The position numbers and the translations under genes are program-made. Under the pieces are notes generated by a model that saw nothing but the letters and a program-made list of their open reading frames with translations, did not search any database and had not been told where the DNA came from. 64,000 bases of DNA from Streptomyces violaceusniger (GTDB taxonomy: Bacteria; Actinomycetota; Actinomycetes; Streptomycetales; Streptomycetaceae). The first letter of the stretch is position 1. Each line of letters starts with the position of its first letter. Shown here piece by piece: positions 53,900 through 63,502 of the stretch. The stretch covers positions 2,108,001-2,172,000 of the forward strand of contig BJHW01000002.1 in the NCBI GenBank assembly GCA_005405945.1, given 5' to 3'.

Positions 53900-53904
53900 G
53901 GATT

Positions 53905-54890
53905 TCGGCACAAGCGCCGCTTGGGCCGCGGTCAGCGCGCCGTAGGTGCGAGGCATCCGCAGGTACACCAGTGCGACGCCGGTCATAACCGCGGCCACTG
54001 CGATGGCCGTCGGATATCCGGTCCCCCCGCGATGACGAGCCGGGCATCGCCACCGGGGCGGCCGATGATGAACTGGTCATCCGGGGTGCGGGCGTACATG
54101 CACACCGCCGCCGCGCCGGGATGGGTTCCAGCCGGGGCGCGTAGACGGACAGGAGGCGTGCGAGATCCGACCAGTCCTCGGCCGCGACGGACCGGTCGGT
54201 GGTCCTCCGGGTCCATGGGCCGGAAACCGCCACGGCCGTATTCCAGCCCCAGCTTGACATCGTGTCCGTTCTCCCTGCCGTTCCCCCACAGGACCGGGCC
54301 GTGATCCAACTCCCGCATGAACACAGGGAACCGGTCCAGGTCGAAGTCCGCCTTCGCCTCCCCTCCTGCCGCGCTGGGCCGGAACCAGGAGATCGGCATA
54401 CGTACCGTCTCCAGCGGCAGTCCTGGCAGCAGTGTCGTCAGCCACGCGCCCACAGTGATCACAGCCTGCCGCACGCGCAGTGTCCGGGGGCCGGTCACCA
54501 GCTCCACACCGTCACTGCACACCTCGACGCGGCTCACCTGACTTCCCGTCAGCACCCCAGCATTCCTGCCGGCCAGACCGACGGCGGCCCGCGCCGACGC
54601 CTCTGGCCGGACAATGCCCGCACTTGGTTCCCACACACCGATGTGCTCCTCCGGTGCCGCCGCATGAGAGGGATACCGCATCCGCAACTCGGCGGAGGAC
54701 AGGGTCTCCACCTCGATTCCATGCTGGTCGGCCGCACGCAGAGTGCCACCCACGATCGTTCCGTCTCGTGGTCCTGTCAGCAGCCCACCTGAGGAGACGA
54801 ACAGTTCCTCGCCCCACTCCTTCTCCAGATGCCGCCACAGTTCACAGGAGTGCCCGGTGATCACGGACTGGGGACCGACTACGTAAGGAG
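53905..54890 (-). pseudogene. Sarcosine/N-methyltryptophan-oxidase-type flavoprotein, truncated at both ends and frameshifted
   Basis: From about 54864 the frame gives GHSCELWRHLEKEWGEELFVSSGGLLTGPRDG, GIVRPEASARAAVGLAGRNAGVLTG, LPGLPLETVRMPISWFRPS and LWGNGRENGHDVKLGLEYGRGG, all DAO-family (SoxA/SolA) features. Shifts near 54190 and 54110 separate DWSDLARLLSVYAPRLEPIPA and CMYARTPDDQFIIGRP. The FAD-binding N-terminus (about 80 residues) and the end are missing; the last part reads VAAVMTGVALVYLRMPRTYG, possibly the end of another membrane protein. Confidence 0.65.
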
Positions 54891-55235
54891 ACCTGACGCC
54901 CCCGGGTGGCCTTGTGTGCGGACTTGTCCGACGCGTTCCTCGATACCACCGTCGGCATCGAGCTCCCTCTCGCGACGGTGATCGCCGAACGCCTGGATAG
55001 CGCCATGTCAGGTCGCGTACTTCAGTTGTGGTTTGCTATTTTCGCTGGTCAGGGGCCTGTTTCTGAGTGTAGCCAGCTGATGGGTCGTCATGTGGGAGGG
55101 AGTTCGTGACCGGCGGCCCTCGCTCGCTGTTTGTTCTGATCGTGCAAGATGATGTATGCCCTGATGTGGGGGCGGGAGAGTCGGACGAGGTGCCGTTGCG
55201 GGTCGACCACCGGTTTCGGCCGGGCTGATCTTCCG
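54891..55235. other. Intergenic; weak coding remnant
   Basis: VALCADLSDAFLDTTVGIELPLATVIAERLDSAMSG near 54908-55015 looks coding on the plus strand but has no family I can name and no clear start. Nothing else seen. Confidence 0.25.
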
Positions 55236-55470
55236 CGGCGGATGCGGGACTACGTGACCAGCTCCACCACGTCCGCGACACCACTTTCAGAGAGGACGCC
55301 TCGGAAATCCGCACCGACGGCCTGCCCCGCGTCATGGCCACCTTGCGCAACCTCGCTATCAGCTTGTTCAGGACAACCACACCAACATCGCTGCCACCTG
55401 CCGCTGCACCGCCCGCGACCCACAACGGTCCCTGACAGCCCTCGGATCACCTGACCAACCGGACGAATCA
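55236..55470 (+). mobile_element. ISAs1-type transposase C-terminal remnant
   Basis: Across two frames: LHHVRDTTFREDASEIRTDGLPRVMATLRNLAISLF, then NHTNIAATCRCTARDPQRSLTALG. This is the typical end of ISAs1 transposases (HHVRDVTFxEDxSxxRTGxAPxxMAxLRNLAIxLLR ... TNIAxALRxxARxPxRPLxLLG). The catalytic core upstream is lost and one shift is visible. It lies just before the L-amino-acid-oxidase gene. Confidence 0.6.
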
Positions 55471-55706
55471 ACTACACGCAAAGACCCTGGCCCCCGGCCC
55501 AAGACGGGATCGCCCCCGCTCCTTCCTCCTTCGCGGCGCGCGGCTCGAAACCGGTTACGTCAGTGGTATCGCGTTGTAACAGTCTCGGCGGAGGCTCATG
55601 GCGCACCTCCGGTCTCCTCAGTAACTCGCACCCCCACGTGACCGGGTTGATCGAACGACCGCTCCCCGGCCGGCGCGCGCCCCGGGGTGCGGATGAGGAG
55701 GAATTG

Positions 55707-57315
55707 ATGGCTGCAGAGCAGTCCCCAGGATCCCGCCGTGCCTTCCTGAGATCCGTCGGCGCCGCGGGGGCGCCGGAGTGCTGTACTCGGCGATGGGCGC
55801 ACTCGGGCTCGCCCCGGTGCCGGACGTGCGGGCGGATGAGTATCGGGCGCCCCAGCGAAGCGACTTCGCGCTCACCGGACGCGGCGGCAAGAAGGTGCTC
55901 GTGCTCGGCGGCGGCATAGCCGGCCTGGCGACGGCGTACGAGCTGGGCAAAGCCGGTTACGACTGCCAGATCCTGGAGGCGAAGGACCGCCCCGGGGCCG
56001 CAACTGGACGGTCCGCGGCGGCACGGCGCTGACCGACCTCGACGGGCGTACGCAGACGGCGTCGTTCACCAAGGGCCAGTACATGAACGCGGGCCCGGCC
56101 CGGCTGCCGCAGTCCCACGTCACTCTCGAGTACTGCCGCGAACTCGGCGTCGAACTACAGGTGTTCACCAACCAGAACGCCAACGCGTACATCTACCACG
56201 AGAGCAGTGCCGCCCTCGCGGGAAAGCCCATGCGCTGGCGCACGGCGAAGGCCGACGTCTACGGCTACATCTCCGAGCTGCTCGCCAAGGCCACCGACCA
56301 GGGCGCCCTGGACGCACGGCTCACCGCGCAGGACAAGGAACGACTGATCGCGTTCCTGCAGAGCTTCGGCGCCATCAAGGGCAAAGCCGACGGCTACGCC
56401 TACACCGGCACCGACCGGCGAGGCTACTCCGTCGAGCCGGGCGCGGCCTTCGACGACGGCACGGTCCTCGGCCCGGTGCCGACGCTGTCGGACGTCATCG
56501 CCAGCGGTGTGGGGCAGCGCTTCGCCTTCGAATTCGGCTACGACCAGGCCATGCTGATGTTCCAGCCGGTGGGCGGCATGGACGCGATCCCGTACGCCCT
56601 GGCCAAGGCGATCGGCCAGAACCGCATCACCTATGGCGCCAAGGCGCTGGAGGTCAAGGACCTGCCGGACGGTGCCGAGGTCACGTACAAGGACGCCGGC
56701 GGCCGTACCCGCACCCGGCGCGCCGACTTCGTTGTCGCGGCCATGCCGCCGATGGTCATGGCCCGCCTCAAGCACAACCTGGGCACCGACATCACCGCGG
56801 CGCTGAAGTACGCCGTCCCGACCCCCGTCGGCAAGATCGGGCTCGAGTACCGCAGCCGATGGTGGGAGACGGACGAGCACATCTACGGTGGCATCACGCC
56901 GACCGACACCGACCTGGCCACCATCTGGTACCCCTCCTACGGCCACCAGGGCCGCCGCGGCACACTCATCGGCTACTACCACTTCGGTGCCGACGCCGTC
57001 GCGTACAGCGATCTGCCGCACGCCCAGCGCCTTGCGCGGGCGGTGAGCCGGGGCGTGAAGATACACGGCGACAAGTACCGCACCGAACTCGATCACTCCT
57101 TCAGCGTGGCCTGGCACCGCACGCCTCATATCGAGGCCGGCTGGGTGGACTGGCCCTCGCAGACCGGTCCCGAGTACAAGCTGCTCAACCGGCCCGCCGG
57201 GCACGTCTACTTCGCCGGCGACTGGCTCAGCCATGTCATCGCCTGGCAGCACGGCGCGTTCACCTCGGCCCGCAAGGTCGTGACCGACATCCACGAAAGG
57301 GTGATGGCCGCATGA
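55707..57315 (+). CDS. Secreted flavin monoamine oxidase/L-amino-acid oxidase-like, two frameshifts in the N-terminal part
   Basis: ATG at 55707 behind GAGGAGG: MAAEQSPGSRRAFLRSVGAAG is a Tat signal. Shift 1 (GGGGG run near 55767) leads to LYSAMGALGLAPVPDVRADEY and the FAD motif VLVLGGGIAGLATAYELGKAGYDCQILEAKDRPG; shift 2 (near 55996) leads to a long intact frame from about 56010: YMNAGPARLPQSHVTLEYCRELGVELQVF, LPHAQ, and the C-terminal FAD motif VYFAGDWLSHVIAWQHGAFTSARKV. Corrected length is about 536. These oxidases convert L-amino acids to imino acids, H2O2 and reduced flavin. Translationally coupled to a RidA gene. Confidence 0.84.
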
Positions 57316-57953
57316 AGCGACGCACGAAAGTTGTGATCGGTACGGCCCTGACCGGCTCGCTCCTCACCGGCGGCACCGCGCTCGCCGAGGGCAGAGGCTG
57401 GTGGCCCGGCCCCAAAGTGGTACGCGTCAGCCTGCCCGAGGGTCAGTCCAACCCGGCCATCGCCACCGGAGTGGCGACCGGCGGTGAGGTGGCGATCTAC
57501 CAGAGCAGCGGCCTCGGCCCGACCGCGCTCAACCCGTCCGCTCCGGCCGGCTCACCCGAGCTCTACACCGACCCGGCCCTCACTCAGGGCGCCACGGGAG
57601 TCACGGTCACCGAGGCCCAGGCACTGGTCGTCCTGCGCAACATCAAGACCAACCTCGAAGCGGCGGGCCTGACCCTGGCCGACGTCATCACCATGAAGTG
57701 CTACCTGATGAAACCGCCCGGCGTCGAGACCGCCGACTACGCGGGATGGAACCGCGCGTATCGCCAGTACTTCGCCAACATCGACCTCACCTCGAAGGAG
57801 GTCGTCCCGGTCCCGATGGGCACCTCCGCCCCCAAGGCACCGCTGGTCGCCAACAAGGCCCGGCCCGCGCGTGCCACGATGGAGGTGGCGTCGCTGGCCG
57901 TCAAGGGCTGGATGGTGGAGGTCGAGGTCACCGCCGCGTACAAGGCGCGCTGA
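57312..57953 (+). CDS. Secreted RidA-family protein
   Basis: ATG at 57312 overlaps the oxidase stop (ATGA); 213 residues. MKRRTKVVIGTALTGSLLTGGTALAEG is a signal peptide. The rest is a RidA/YjgF fold (IYQSSGLGPTALNPSA, TEAQALVVLRNIKTNLEAAGLTLADVITMKCYLM, YRQYFANIDL, ARATMEVASLAVKGWMVEVEVTAAY) with the conserved R-A-T-M-E-V arginine region. RidA hydrolyses reactive imines/enamines; here it would act outside the cell on the products of the coupled oxidase. Ends just before a GC hairpin. Confidence 0.87.
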   Translation: MKRRTKVVIGTALTGSLLTGGTALAEGRGWWPGPKVVRVSLPEGQSNPAIATGVATGGEVAIYQSSGLGPTALNPSAPAGSPELYTDPALTQGATGVTVTEAQALVVLRNIKTNLEAAGLTLADVITMKCYLMKPPGVETADYAGWNRAYRQYFANIDLTSKEVVPVPMGTSAPKAPLVANKARPARATMEVASLAVKGWMVEVEVTAAYKAR

Positions 57954-57983
57954 CGGGCACAGACCCGCGGGGCAACCGCAGCG

Positions 57984-58013
57984 GGGGCCGGGTCCGTAAC
58001 CGGGCCCGGCCCC
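57984..58013 (+). terminator. Hairpin terminator after the oxidase-RidA operon
   Basis: GGGGCCGGG and CCCGGCCCC pair, extended by TCC/GGG with one GU pair, around the loop GTAACC; about 12 bp of stem 30 bases after the RidA stop. No T-run follows, as is usual in Streptomyces. Confidence 0.65.
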
Positions 58014-58791
58014 GAAGCGACGCTGCCCCAGCCGGGCGGCGCCCCCAGCCAGTCGTCGAGGGCGCTGCCGGCCGCGCGGGGGCGCGGACAACACCGACGA
58101 GGGCGCCATCGCGGCGGCGATCGAGGACCTGCTGACCCGGGCCGGGACAGGACGGGCCGGGGGCGGGGCGGTGTCCAGGGCACGCGGGGCGGTGCCCAGG
58201 GCACGGCAGCCGGTAGTGGCGGCCGCGTACCGGGCACACATGCCACGCGCGGTCGGCGGCGCGGCAGGCACACCACGCCTCGCCACGCGGTCCGCCGCCT
58301 GTGCGAATGCGGGTCAGGTGCATGTTGACGTGTTCGACCGTGGCCTTGCGTCCCGCGGCGGCGCCGGGAAAGCGCTGATCGGCGCAGGCCGGGCGGGAGC
58401 AGGAGAGCCGGACCGAGCCGGCGGAAGGGTGGCCGTAGGGGCCAGCCGCACCGTCCATACGGGCCCGCCCCGCGACGCGGTTCTCTTGCTGTGTGCCGGC
58501 CTCCACCACCATGTACGTGCTCCCAGTATTGCTTGATCCGTTGCCCCGGGGCCCCATCATCGGAGATGAACGTCGATCAGCCCCTGGAGAGCGGAAGTTT
58601 CCATTCGGCGTGCCCTGCCGGCACAGGAGGAGGGCAGCATTCGGCTGGATCCGGCCACGCCAGACGGCTTGCTCGGCTTGGATAGTGCGTCGAGACGGGC
58701 CACCGGCCGAAAGCCGGAGCACGAGCGCCGGGCGAGCAGGCCGACGCCATGGCCAGCGAGACCCGATAGCGTCGTGAGGAGAGAACACCCC
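58014..58791. other. Long intergenic region; short direct repeat only
   Basis: About 780 bases without a supportable gene. A near-identical direct repeat, GGGGCGGTG-x-CCAGGGCACG, occurs twice around 58163-58205. Otherwise nothing recognised. Confidence 0.35.
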
Positions 58792-59499
58792 ATGGAATTC
58801 CCGGCATTCACCCAGGCCGCGCCGCTGACCGCGCTCGAGATCGAGGCGCTGCGCGCCCTGCACGTCACGCTGCAGGACCTGCGGCACGAGTACGAATCCG
58901 CGCTCGCCGTGACCCACCGCTCCTACCGGCTGGAGGAGAACGCGGAGGTGTACACCCACGGCCGGGCCCTGACCCACCACCCCGACGCCTTGCACGAGCT
59001 CAGCCGTCTGGCCGACCACTACGAGCGCGGCGTCGGGCTGCTCACCTGGCGCTACGCGAGCGCGGCCACGGTGCTCGGTACCAGCATTCTGGACCGCGTC
59101 ACGGGCGGCCGGCCCGTGCTGACGGCATCTGTCGTGACGGCACTGTGCGAGGAGCCGACCCTCGGCCAGCTGCGGGATGCCTTGTCGATCCCGTGTACTG
59201 ACCTGCTGATCGCGCGCGAGCCCGGGTTCCGGGACCGGCACGAAGAAGAGCGCCAAGCACTGCTTCATGCGGTGCAGGGCATCATCGAGTGTGCTGCCGA
59301 GCTCGGCGACGGTGTGCCGGAGGACGCGGCTGGCTTGTGGGCCGGGCGGCTCACCGCGTTCGACCGCCTGGGCACGGACCCTCTGTACGAGGGCGTCCTG
59401 GGACGGCTCCTGCCCTTCGCCGAGCAGTTCCCCAACGAGATCAGCTGGTACCTGAAGCAGTCCCGGGCGGGCACACTGCCCCGCCAGATCCGCACCTGA
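58792..59499 (+). CDS. Hypothetical helical protein
   Basis: ATG at 58792 after GAGGAGAG; 235 residues. Strongly helical and acidic (LTALEIEALRALHVTLQDLRHEYESALAVTHRSYRLEENAEVYT, DRHEEERQALLHAVQGIIECAAELGDGVPEDAAGLWAGRLTAFDRLG), cytosolic, with no known motif. The end, PFAEQFPNEISWYLKQSRAGTLPRQIRT, is well ordered. It precedes a HAD hydrolase by 170 bases. I do not recognise the family. Confidence 0.75.
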   Translation: MEFPAFTQAAPLTALEIEALRALHVTLQDLRHEYESALAVTHRSYRLEENAEVYTHGRALTHHPDALHELSRLADHYERGVGLLTWRYASAATVLGTSILDRVTGGRPVLTASVVTALCEEPTLGQLRDALSIPCTDLLIAREPGFRDRHEEERQALLHAVQGIIECAAELGDGVPEDAAGLWAGRLTAFDRLGTDPLYEGVLGRLLPFAEQFPNEISWYLKQSRAGTLPRQIRT

Positions 59500-59669
59500 C
59501 ACAGCACGAGGTTGGGCTGCTGGCGCCCAGACGCGCAGGTTCATGCCATCGCGTTCCGCAGAACCCATGATGGACCTCGCCGGTCAAGCGCACCGGACGG
59601 TAGCCCAGCGGCGCCTCAGGCGCATCAGTGACCCACTCAGGATCACCGACACGAAAGGATGGTGCACCA

Positions 59670-60389
59670 GTGAGCGAACCTGGCGAAGGAGGAGTTCATG
59701 GGGTCCTCTTCGACTTCGCGGGCACACTGTTCGACGACACGGGCGTGCTCACGGCGCCACGGCTGGTGGCGAAGGCCGGCGACCGCGGTGTCACGCTTGA
59801 CGAGCAGGTCGCGGCGACGCTGATCCGACGCACATTGGCGTACGTGGATGCGCCGGAGCGCAGCGCGGCGAAGGAAGGATGTGACCTGTCACCCGACGCG
59901 CACCGGCGGATCTGGACCGGGCTGATCGCTGACGCTGGACCGTTCGAGCCACCGCTGGTGGAGGCGCTCTACGACTGCCTGACCGACAACGACGCCTGGC
60001 TCCCGTATCCCGACACACTTCCGGTACTCGAGGCGCTCAGTGCCGCAGGCGTGCGCACGGGCGTGCTGAGCAACATCGGCTGGGATATCCGACCGATCTT
60101 CAAGCGCACCGGTGTGCTGGATCAGCTCAACGCGGTGGTGCTGTCTTGCGAGGTCGGGCTGGCGAAGCCCGACCCTGCCATCTTCGGCGTCGCCTGCGAG
60201 CGTCTGAGCCTTTCGGCCGGGCGGGTGCTGTTCGTTGGCGACGATCCGGTCAAGGACGGCGCGGCGGCGCGGGCTGGGTTGCCGGTGTACCTGCTGCCGA
60301 GCGAGCGTGACGTGCGCGTGTCCCGGGGGCTGACGGCGATCCTGCGGCTCGCCGGCGCGGAGAACGGCCGCGATGCGGCCGCGCAGTGA
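59670..60389 (+). CDS. HAD-family hydrolase
   Basis: I chose GTG 59670 behind GAAAGGA (about 239 residues); an ATG at 59628 is in frame. HAD motifs: VLFDFAGTLFD (motif I, though the first Asp-x-Asp reads D-F-A, so the second aspartate is replaced by alanine), VLSNIGWD (II), GLAKPDPAIF (III) and FVGDDPVKDGAAARAG (IV). The altered motif I may lower phosphatase activity or indicate a different reaction. Substrate unknown. Confidence 0.85.
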   Translation: MSEPGEGGVHGVLFDFAGTLFDDTGVLTAPRLVAKAGDRGVTLDEQVAATLIRRTLAYVDAPERSAAKEGCDLSPDAHRRIWTGLIADAGPFEPPLVEALYDCLTDNDAWLPYPDTLPVLEALSAAGVRTGVLSNIGWDIRPIFKRTGVLDQLNAVVLSCEVGLAKPDPAIFGVACERLSLSAGRVLFVGDDPVKDGAAARAGLPVYLLPSERDVRVSRGLTAILRLAGAENGRDAAAQ

Positions 60390-61043
60390 GGCGTCTCGGC
60401 CCCGTGGCGCCACAACACCGGATCACATGCGCGGTCGGGCTGATCACATTCCTCGAGGCGACCTTCAGCCTCTGGCCACCGCGACGCCGACTCGGTCGAC
60501 CCGGGCGGTCCGGGCGGTCCGGTCTCGTCGAAGGTCAGCTGGAACAGATCCTCTACGCAGGGGCGGCGTCGTTGCTCCTCGGCGCAGGCCGTGTTCAGCA
60601 GAGCCCCGGACGTTTCCGTCGGCCTCGAACCGCAGTACCTTCGCCAGGCGGGGGCGGATGATGTGCGGCCGGGTGCCGTCCAGGACGTACCGAGTCGCTG
60701 GTGCTCGCACATGATGACGGAGGGCGTGGTGCGGTCGACGGACAGCCGGGCCCTACCCCCGCCCCCGCGATGATGGGCCACCTCGTCACGATGGGGCGAT
60801 ATGCCGTCGTCTCGCACTCCTTGATGCCCCGTCGCATCTCGGCCTCAGGCCGCCCGTAGAAGGGGCCGTGCCTGGGTGCTACAAGCTGGCCGGTGCCCTG
60901 CGCGAACAGCGGCTGCTGGCGCGGCTCGGTGCCGACGAGGGGCGTCGTCGTTCCGCCCCGCTATGACCGCGGGGACTGGAAAGAGGGCGACTGAGCGGTT
61001 GATTTCGGCAGCCTGAACGAGAGCCCCGACGGATACTTGTCAG
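60390..61043. other. Intergenic; no supportable gene
   Basis: About 650 bases; several long but low-quality reading frames in both directions, none with a family, ribosome site or regular codon use I would trust. Confidence 0.35.
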
Positions 61044-61661
61044 ATGGATGGATCAAGGGCTTCTTGGGTCAACACCACCCACGATTGGGTCGGCAGCGTG
61101 GACGCGGACCACCTCGCTCAGATCCGCCAGGAACCAGCACAGTTCGCTCCGAACGGGCTCGGACATCTTGTTCTTGAGATCGTCGCTTACGCCGCTGACG
61201 AGGCTGCGAGCCGCGGCGGCGGACGATGCGTGGTCATGCTGCATACCGATGGCTCCGTGTCGGTGAAGGATGACGGACGAGGCACCGACACTCGGGTCGA
61301 CGAGCATGGCCGGGTGGTGAAGAAGCCAGTCATGGCCACGAAGGACCTTCGGTTCTTCGACCTCCCGGAGTGGGAACGGCTTCCAGACGGACATCCGCGT
61401 CGCGGCATGTCCGTCGTCGCAGCGCTTAGCGAGTGGCTGATTCATACCAACCGCCGCCTCAACGGATCCTGGACCCAACGCTATGAGCACGGCGTTCCGG
61501 TGATCGATCTGGAGCCTGTCGAGGCCGACGGGACCACGGGGACCTGCGTCCGATTCCTGCCGGATCGGGCCCTGCGTTCGCGGTGGTCGTTGACCGCAGG
61601 CGATCTGGAGCGATGGTCCGGGCATTGGCCCGACCTGACTGTCCGCCTCAAGGAACGGTAG
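61044..61661 (+). CDS. Stand-alone GyrB-like GHKL ATPase domain
   Basis: ATG at 61044; 205 residues. It aligns with the first 200 residues of GyrB: GLGHLVLEIVAYAADEAASRGGG (GyrB HLVYEVVDNSIDEA), VSVKDDGRGTDT (VxDDGRGIPV), GMSVVAALSEWLIHTNRR (GxSVVNALSEWL), TQRYEHGVPV, and GTCVRFLPD. The catalytic glutamate is kept but the Mg-binding asparagine of EVVDN is lost (EIVAY). No toprim or transducer domain is present. Such a short protein may bind ATP or gyrase but not act as a topoisomerase. Confidence 0.78.
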   Translation: MDGSRASWVNTTHDWVGSVDADHLAQIRQEPAQFAPNGLGHLVLEIVAYAADEAASRGGGRCVVMLHTDGSVSVKDDGRGTDTRVDEHGRVVKKPVMATKDLRFFDLPEWERLPDGHPRRGMSVVAALSEWLIHTNRRLNGSWTQRYEHGVPVIDLEPVEADGTTGTCVRFLPDRALRSRWSLTAGDLERWSGHWPDLTVRLKER

Positions 61662-62125
61662 GTGTCGGAGTTGGTCTCGATGGGGTGCACGTGAAGTTGA
61701 GCCGGTCCTGGACCATGGCCTGGATGCGATCGCGTGCTCCGATCTTGGTGAGGACGCGACTGACGTGCTTCTTCACCGTGGACTTGCTGAGGACGAGCCG
61801 TTCGGCGATCTCCGTGTTCGTCCAGCCCTGGCCGATGGCGACCAGGACCTCGCGTTCGCGGTCGCTGAGGGTCCGCGGTCAGGGATCCTCCGGGGCGGGG
61901 GTGCTGGCTGGTGCGAGGACCTGGCGGGCGTAGGCGTCCAGCAGGCCCCGGGTCGGACGGGGTGCCACGACGGCGTCGCCGGTCGCGACCGCGTGAATGC
62001 CTGCCACGAGTTCCTCGGGGCGGGCGTCCTTGAGCTCCTTGAGCAGGAAGCCGCTGGCTCCTGCGCGCAGGCCTTCCTGCGCGTACTCGTCCAGGTCGAA
62101 GGTGGTCACGATGAGCACACGGGTA
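61648..62125 (-). pseudogene. LuxR-type response regulator, truncated at 5' end with an internal stop
   Basis: The minus strand reads VLIVTTFDLDEYAQEGLRAGASGFLLKELKDARPEELVAGIHAVATGDAVVAPRP (end of a REC domain with the conserved lysine in LLKE), then an in-frame TGA at 61879-61881, then RTLSDREREVLVAIGQGWTNTEIAERLVLSKSTVKKHVSRVLTKIGARDRIQAMV (LuxR HTH). The phospho-acceptor Asp part is missing and the start merges with the TetR fragment. The last 14 bases overlap the GyrB-like gene. Confidence 0.75.
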
Positions 62126-62640
62126 CGGTCGCCGGCGAGACACGGTGCGCCAGGCCGTTCAGGATGAGGGCGAGGCCTGCCTCGAATGCCGACTCGTGAT
62201 CGATCACCGGCAGGTCGGCCGGCAGATCCGTGCTGGCACCGGGGTCGGTTTCTGCCTGCTCTTCCAGGACGCTGCCGACGACGAAGCGGCTTGCGGCCAG
62301 CATCGCCGTCTGCGCGTCCCGCTCAGGGACGCCGGAGGCCACGAGGAAGTCCATCTTGCGGCGGATCCGGTCGAGGTCGCCGGTGGGGGTGCTGCCGGCG
62401 TGGAGACGTGCGCCGTCCCGGCGCATCAGCAGGGTGCGCCTGAAGCTGCGTGTGTTGTCCGCGAACCAGTCGCGCCAGTCGTCGTCGGGCGTCGGCAGGG
62501 GCGCGGTCGCATGGGGTGTCATCGCCGCCTCCGCCATGGCGGCGAGGAGGTCCTTCTTGGTGCGGAAGTACCAGTAGAGCGACGGCTGCTCGACGTTCAG
62601 TCGCTTCGCCAGCTTTCTCGTGCTGACGGCCGACCTCGCC
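62106..62640 (-). pseudogene. TetR-family regulator lacking its first helix
   Basis: STRKLAKRLNVEQPSLYWYFRTKKDLLAAMAEAAM is the recognition part of a TetR-class HTH; DDWRDWFADNTRSFRRTLLMRRDGARLHAGSTPTGDLDRIRRKMDFLVASGVPERDAQTAMLAASRFVVGSVLEEQA is a TetR_C_1 domain. Upstream of about 62640 the frame is unrelated, so about 20 N-terminal residues and the start are gone. Its end runs in frame into the response-regulator remnant. Confidence 0.7.
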
Positions 62641-62759
62641 GCGCGCCTTTCGGCGCAGGACCGCGGTGGCAACTGGCAGCTCCCCGAGAACCCGGCACGG
62701 ACCAGCGCCGTCTGAAAGCGACCGCGCAGTTCGCACCGACGGCCGCCACGGCCACGCCC

Positions 62760-63407
62760 GACCGGCGGTGCGGACTGCGGCAGGACGAAGGCTCCTGTCC
62801 ACACCATCACCGACACCCTCCACCAGCACGTGCTGAAGATCCCGCCCACCGCCTGGAGTCCGGCCGTCGAGCCGGGCGGCGAGATCCGGGACTGCGCGTG
62901 GGCCGCCGAACTCGACGGCGACTGCCTGAAGGGCCGGCCGAAGGGGATGCGGTTGAACGTCCGCAAGGAACGGCACCATCCCGGAGCCCAGTTGAGGATC
63001 ATCGACGCCGACGGCCTGCCGCTCACGTGCTTCGCCACCAACACCACCGGCCAGCCGATCACTGCACTCGAACTTCGCCACCGTCAGCGAGCGAGGGCGG
63101 AGGACCGCATCCGTGCCGCCCGCGCCACGGGTCTGCGCAACATGCCCCTGCACGACAGGGCACAGAACCAGGATTTGGCTCGAGATCGTCCAGCTCGCCT
63201 CGACCTGCTCGACTGGATGCCCATGCTCGCCCTCACCGGCAAACCCCGGCTCTGGGAACCCCGGCGCCTGCGGCTTCGTCCCTTCTCCGCCGCTGCACAA
63301 TCGTCACCACCGCCCGCCGGCATTTCAGATTCGCCGACCACTGGCCCTGGCCAGACGTGATCACTGGCGCCGTCACGAGACTCGAAGCTCTCCCGAACCC
63401 CGGCTGA
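62760..63407 (+). mobile_element. IS1380-type transposase C-terminal remnant
   Basis: Three frames carry GMRLNVRKERHHPGAQLRIIDADGLPLTCFATNTTGQPITALELRHRQRARAEDRIRAARATGLRN, then RIWLEIVQLA, LLDWMPMLALTGKPRLWEPRRLRLR and finally FADHWPWPDVITGAVTRLEALPNPG with a stop. This is the end of an IS1380 transposase (R-x-ERPHPGAQL, HR-x-HA-x-(A/V)EDRIR, WPW-x-x-x-(I/L)). Two or more shifts; the N-terminal half is missing. Confidence 0.7.
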
Positions 63408-63502
63408 CCATTACGTTCCGCCCCTACGAGCAGCACCACCCCGACCGGAGCCGTGGAAGCCGGCGCCCACCCGACGCGACAGCCGGGCCACCAGTCTGGC
63501 CA

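Noticed and set aside
57928..59568. 546-residue minus-strand frame across RidA downstream region
   Set aside because: No ribosome site or domain, and it is antisense to a well-formed plus-strand gene at 58792.
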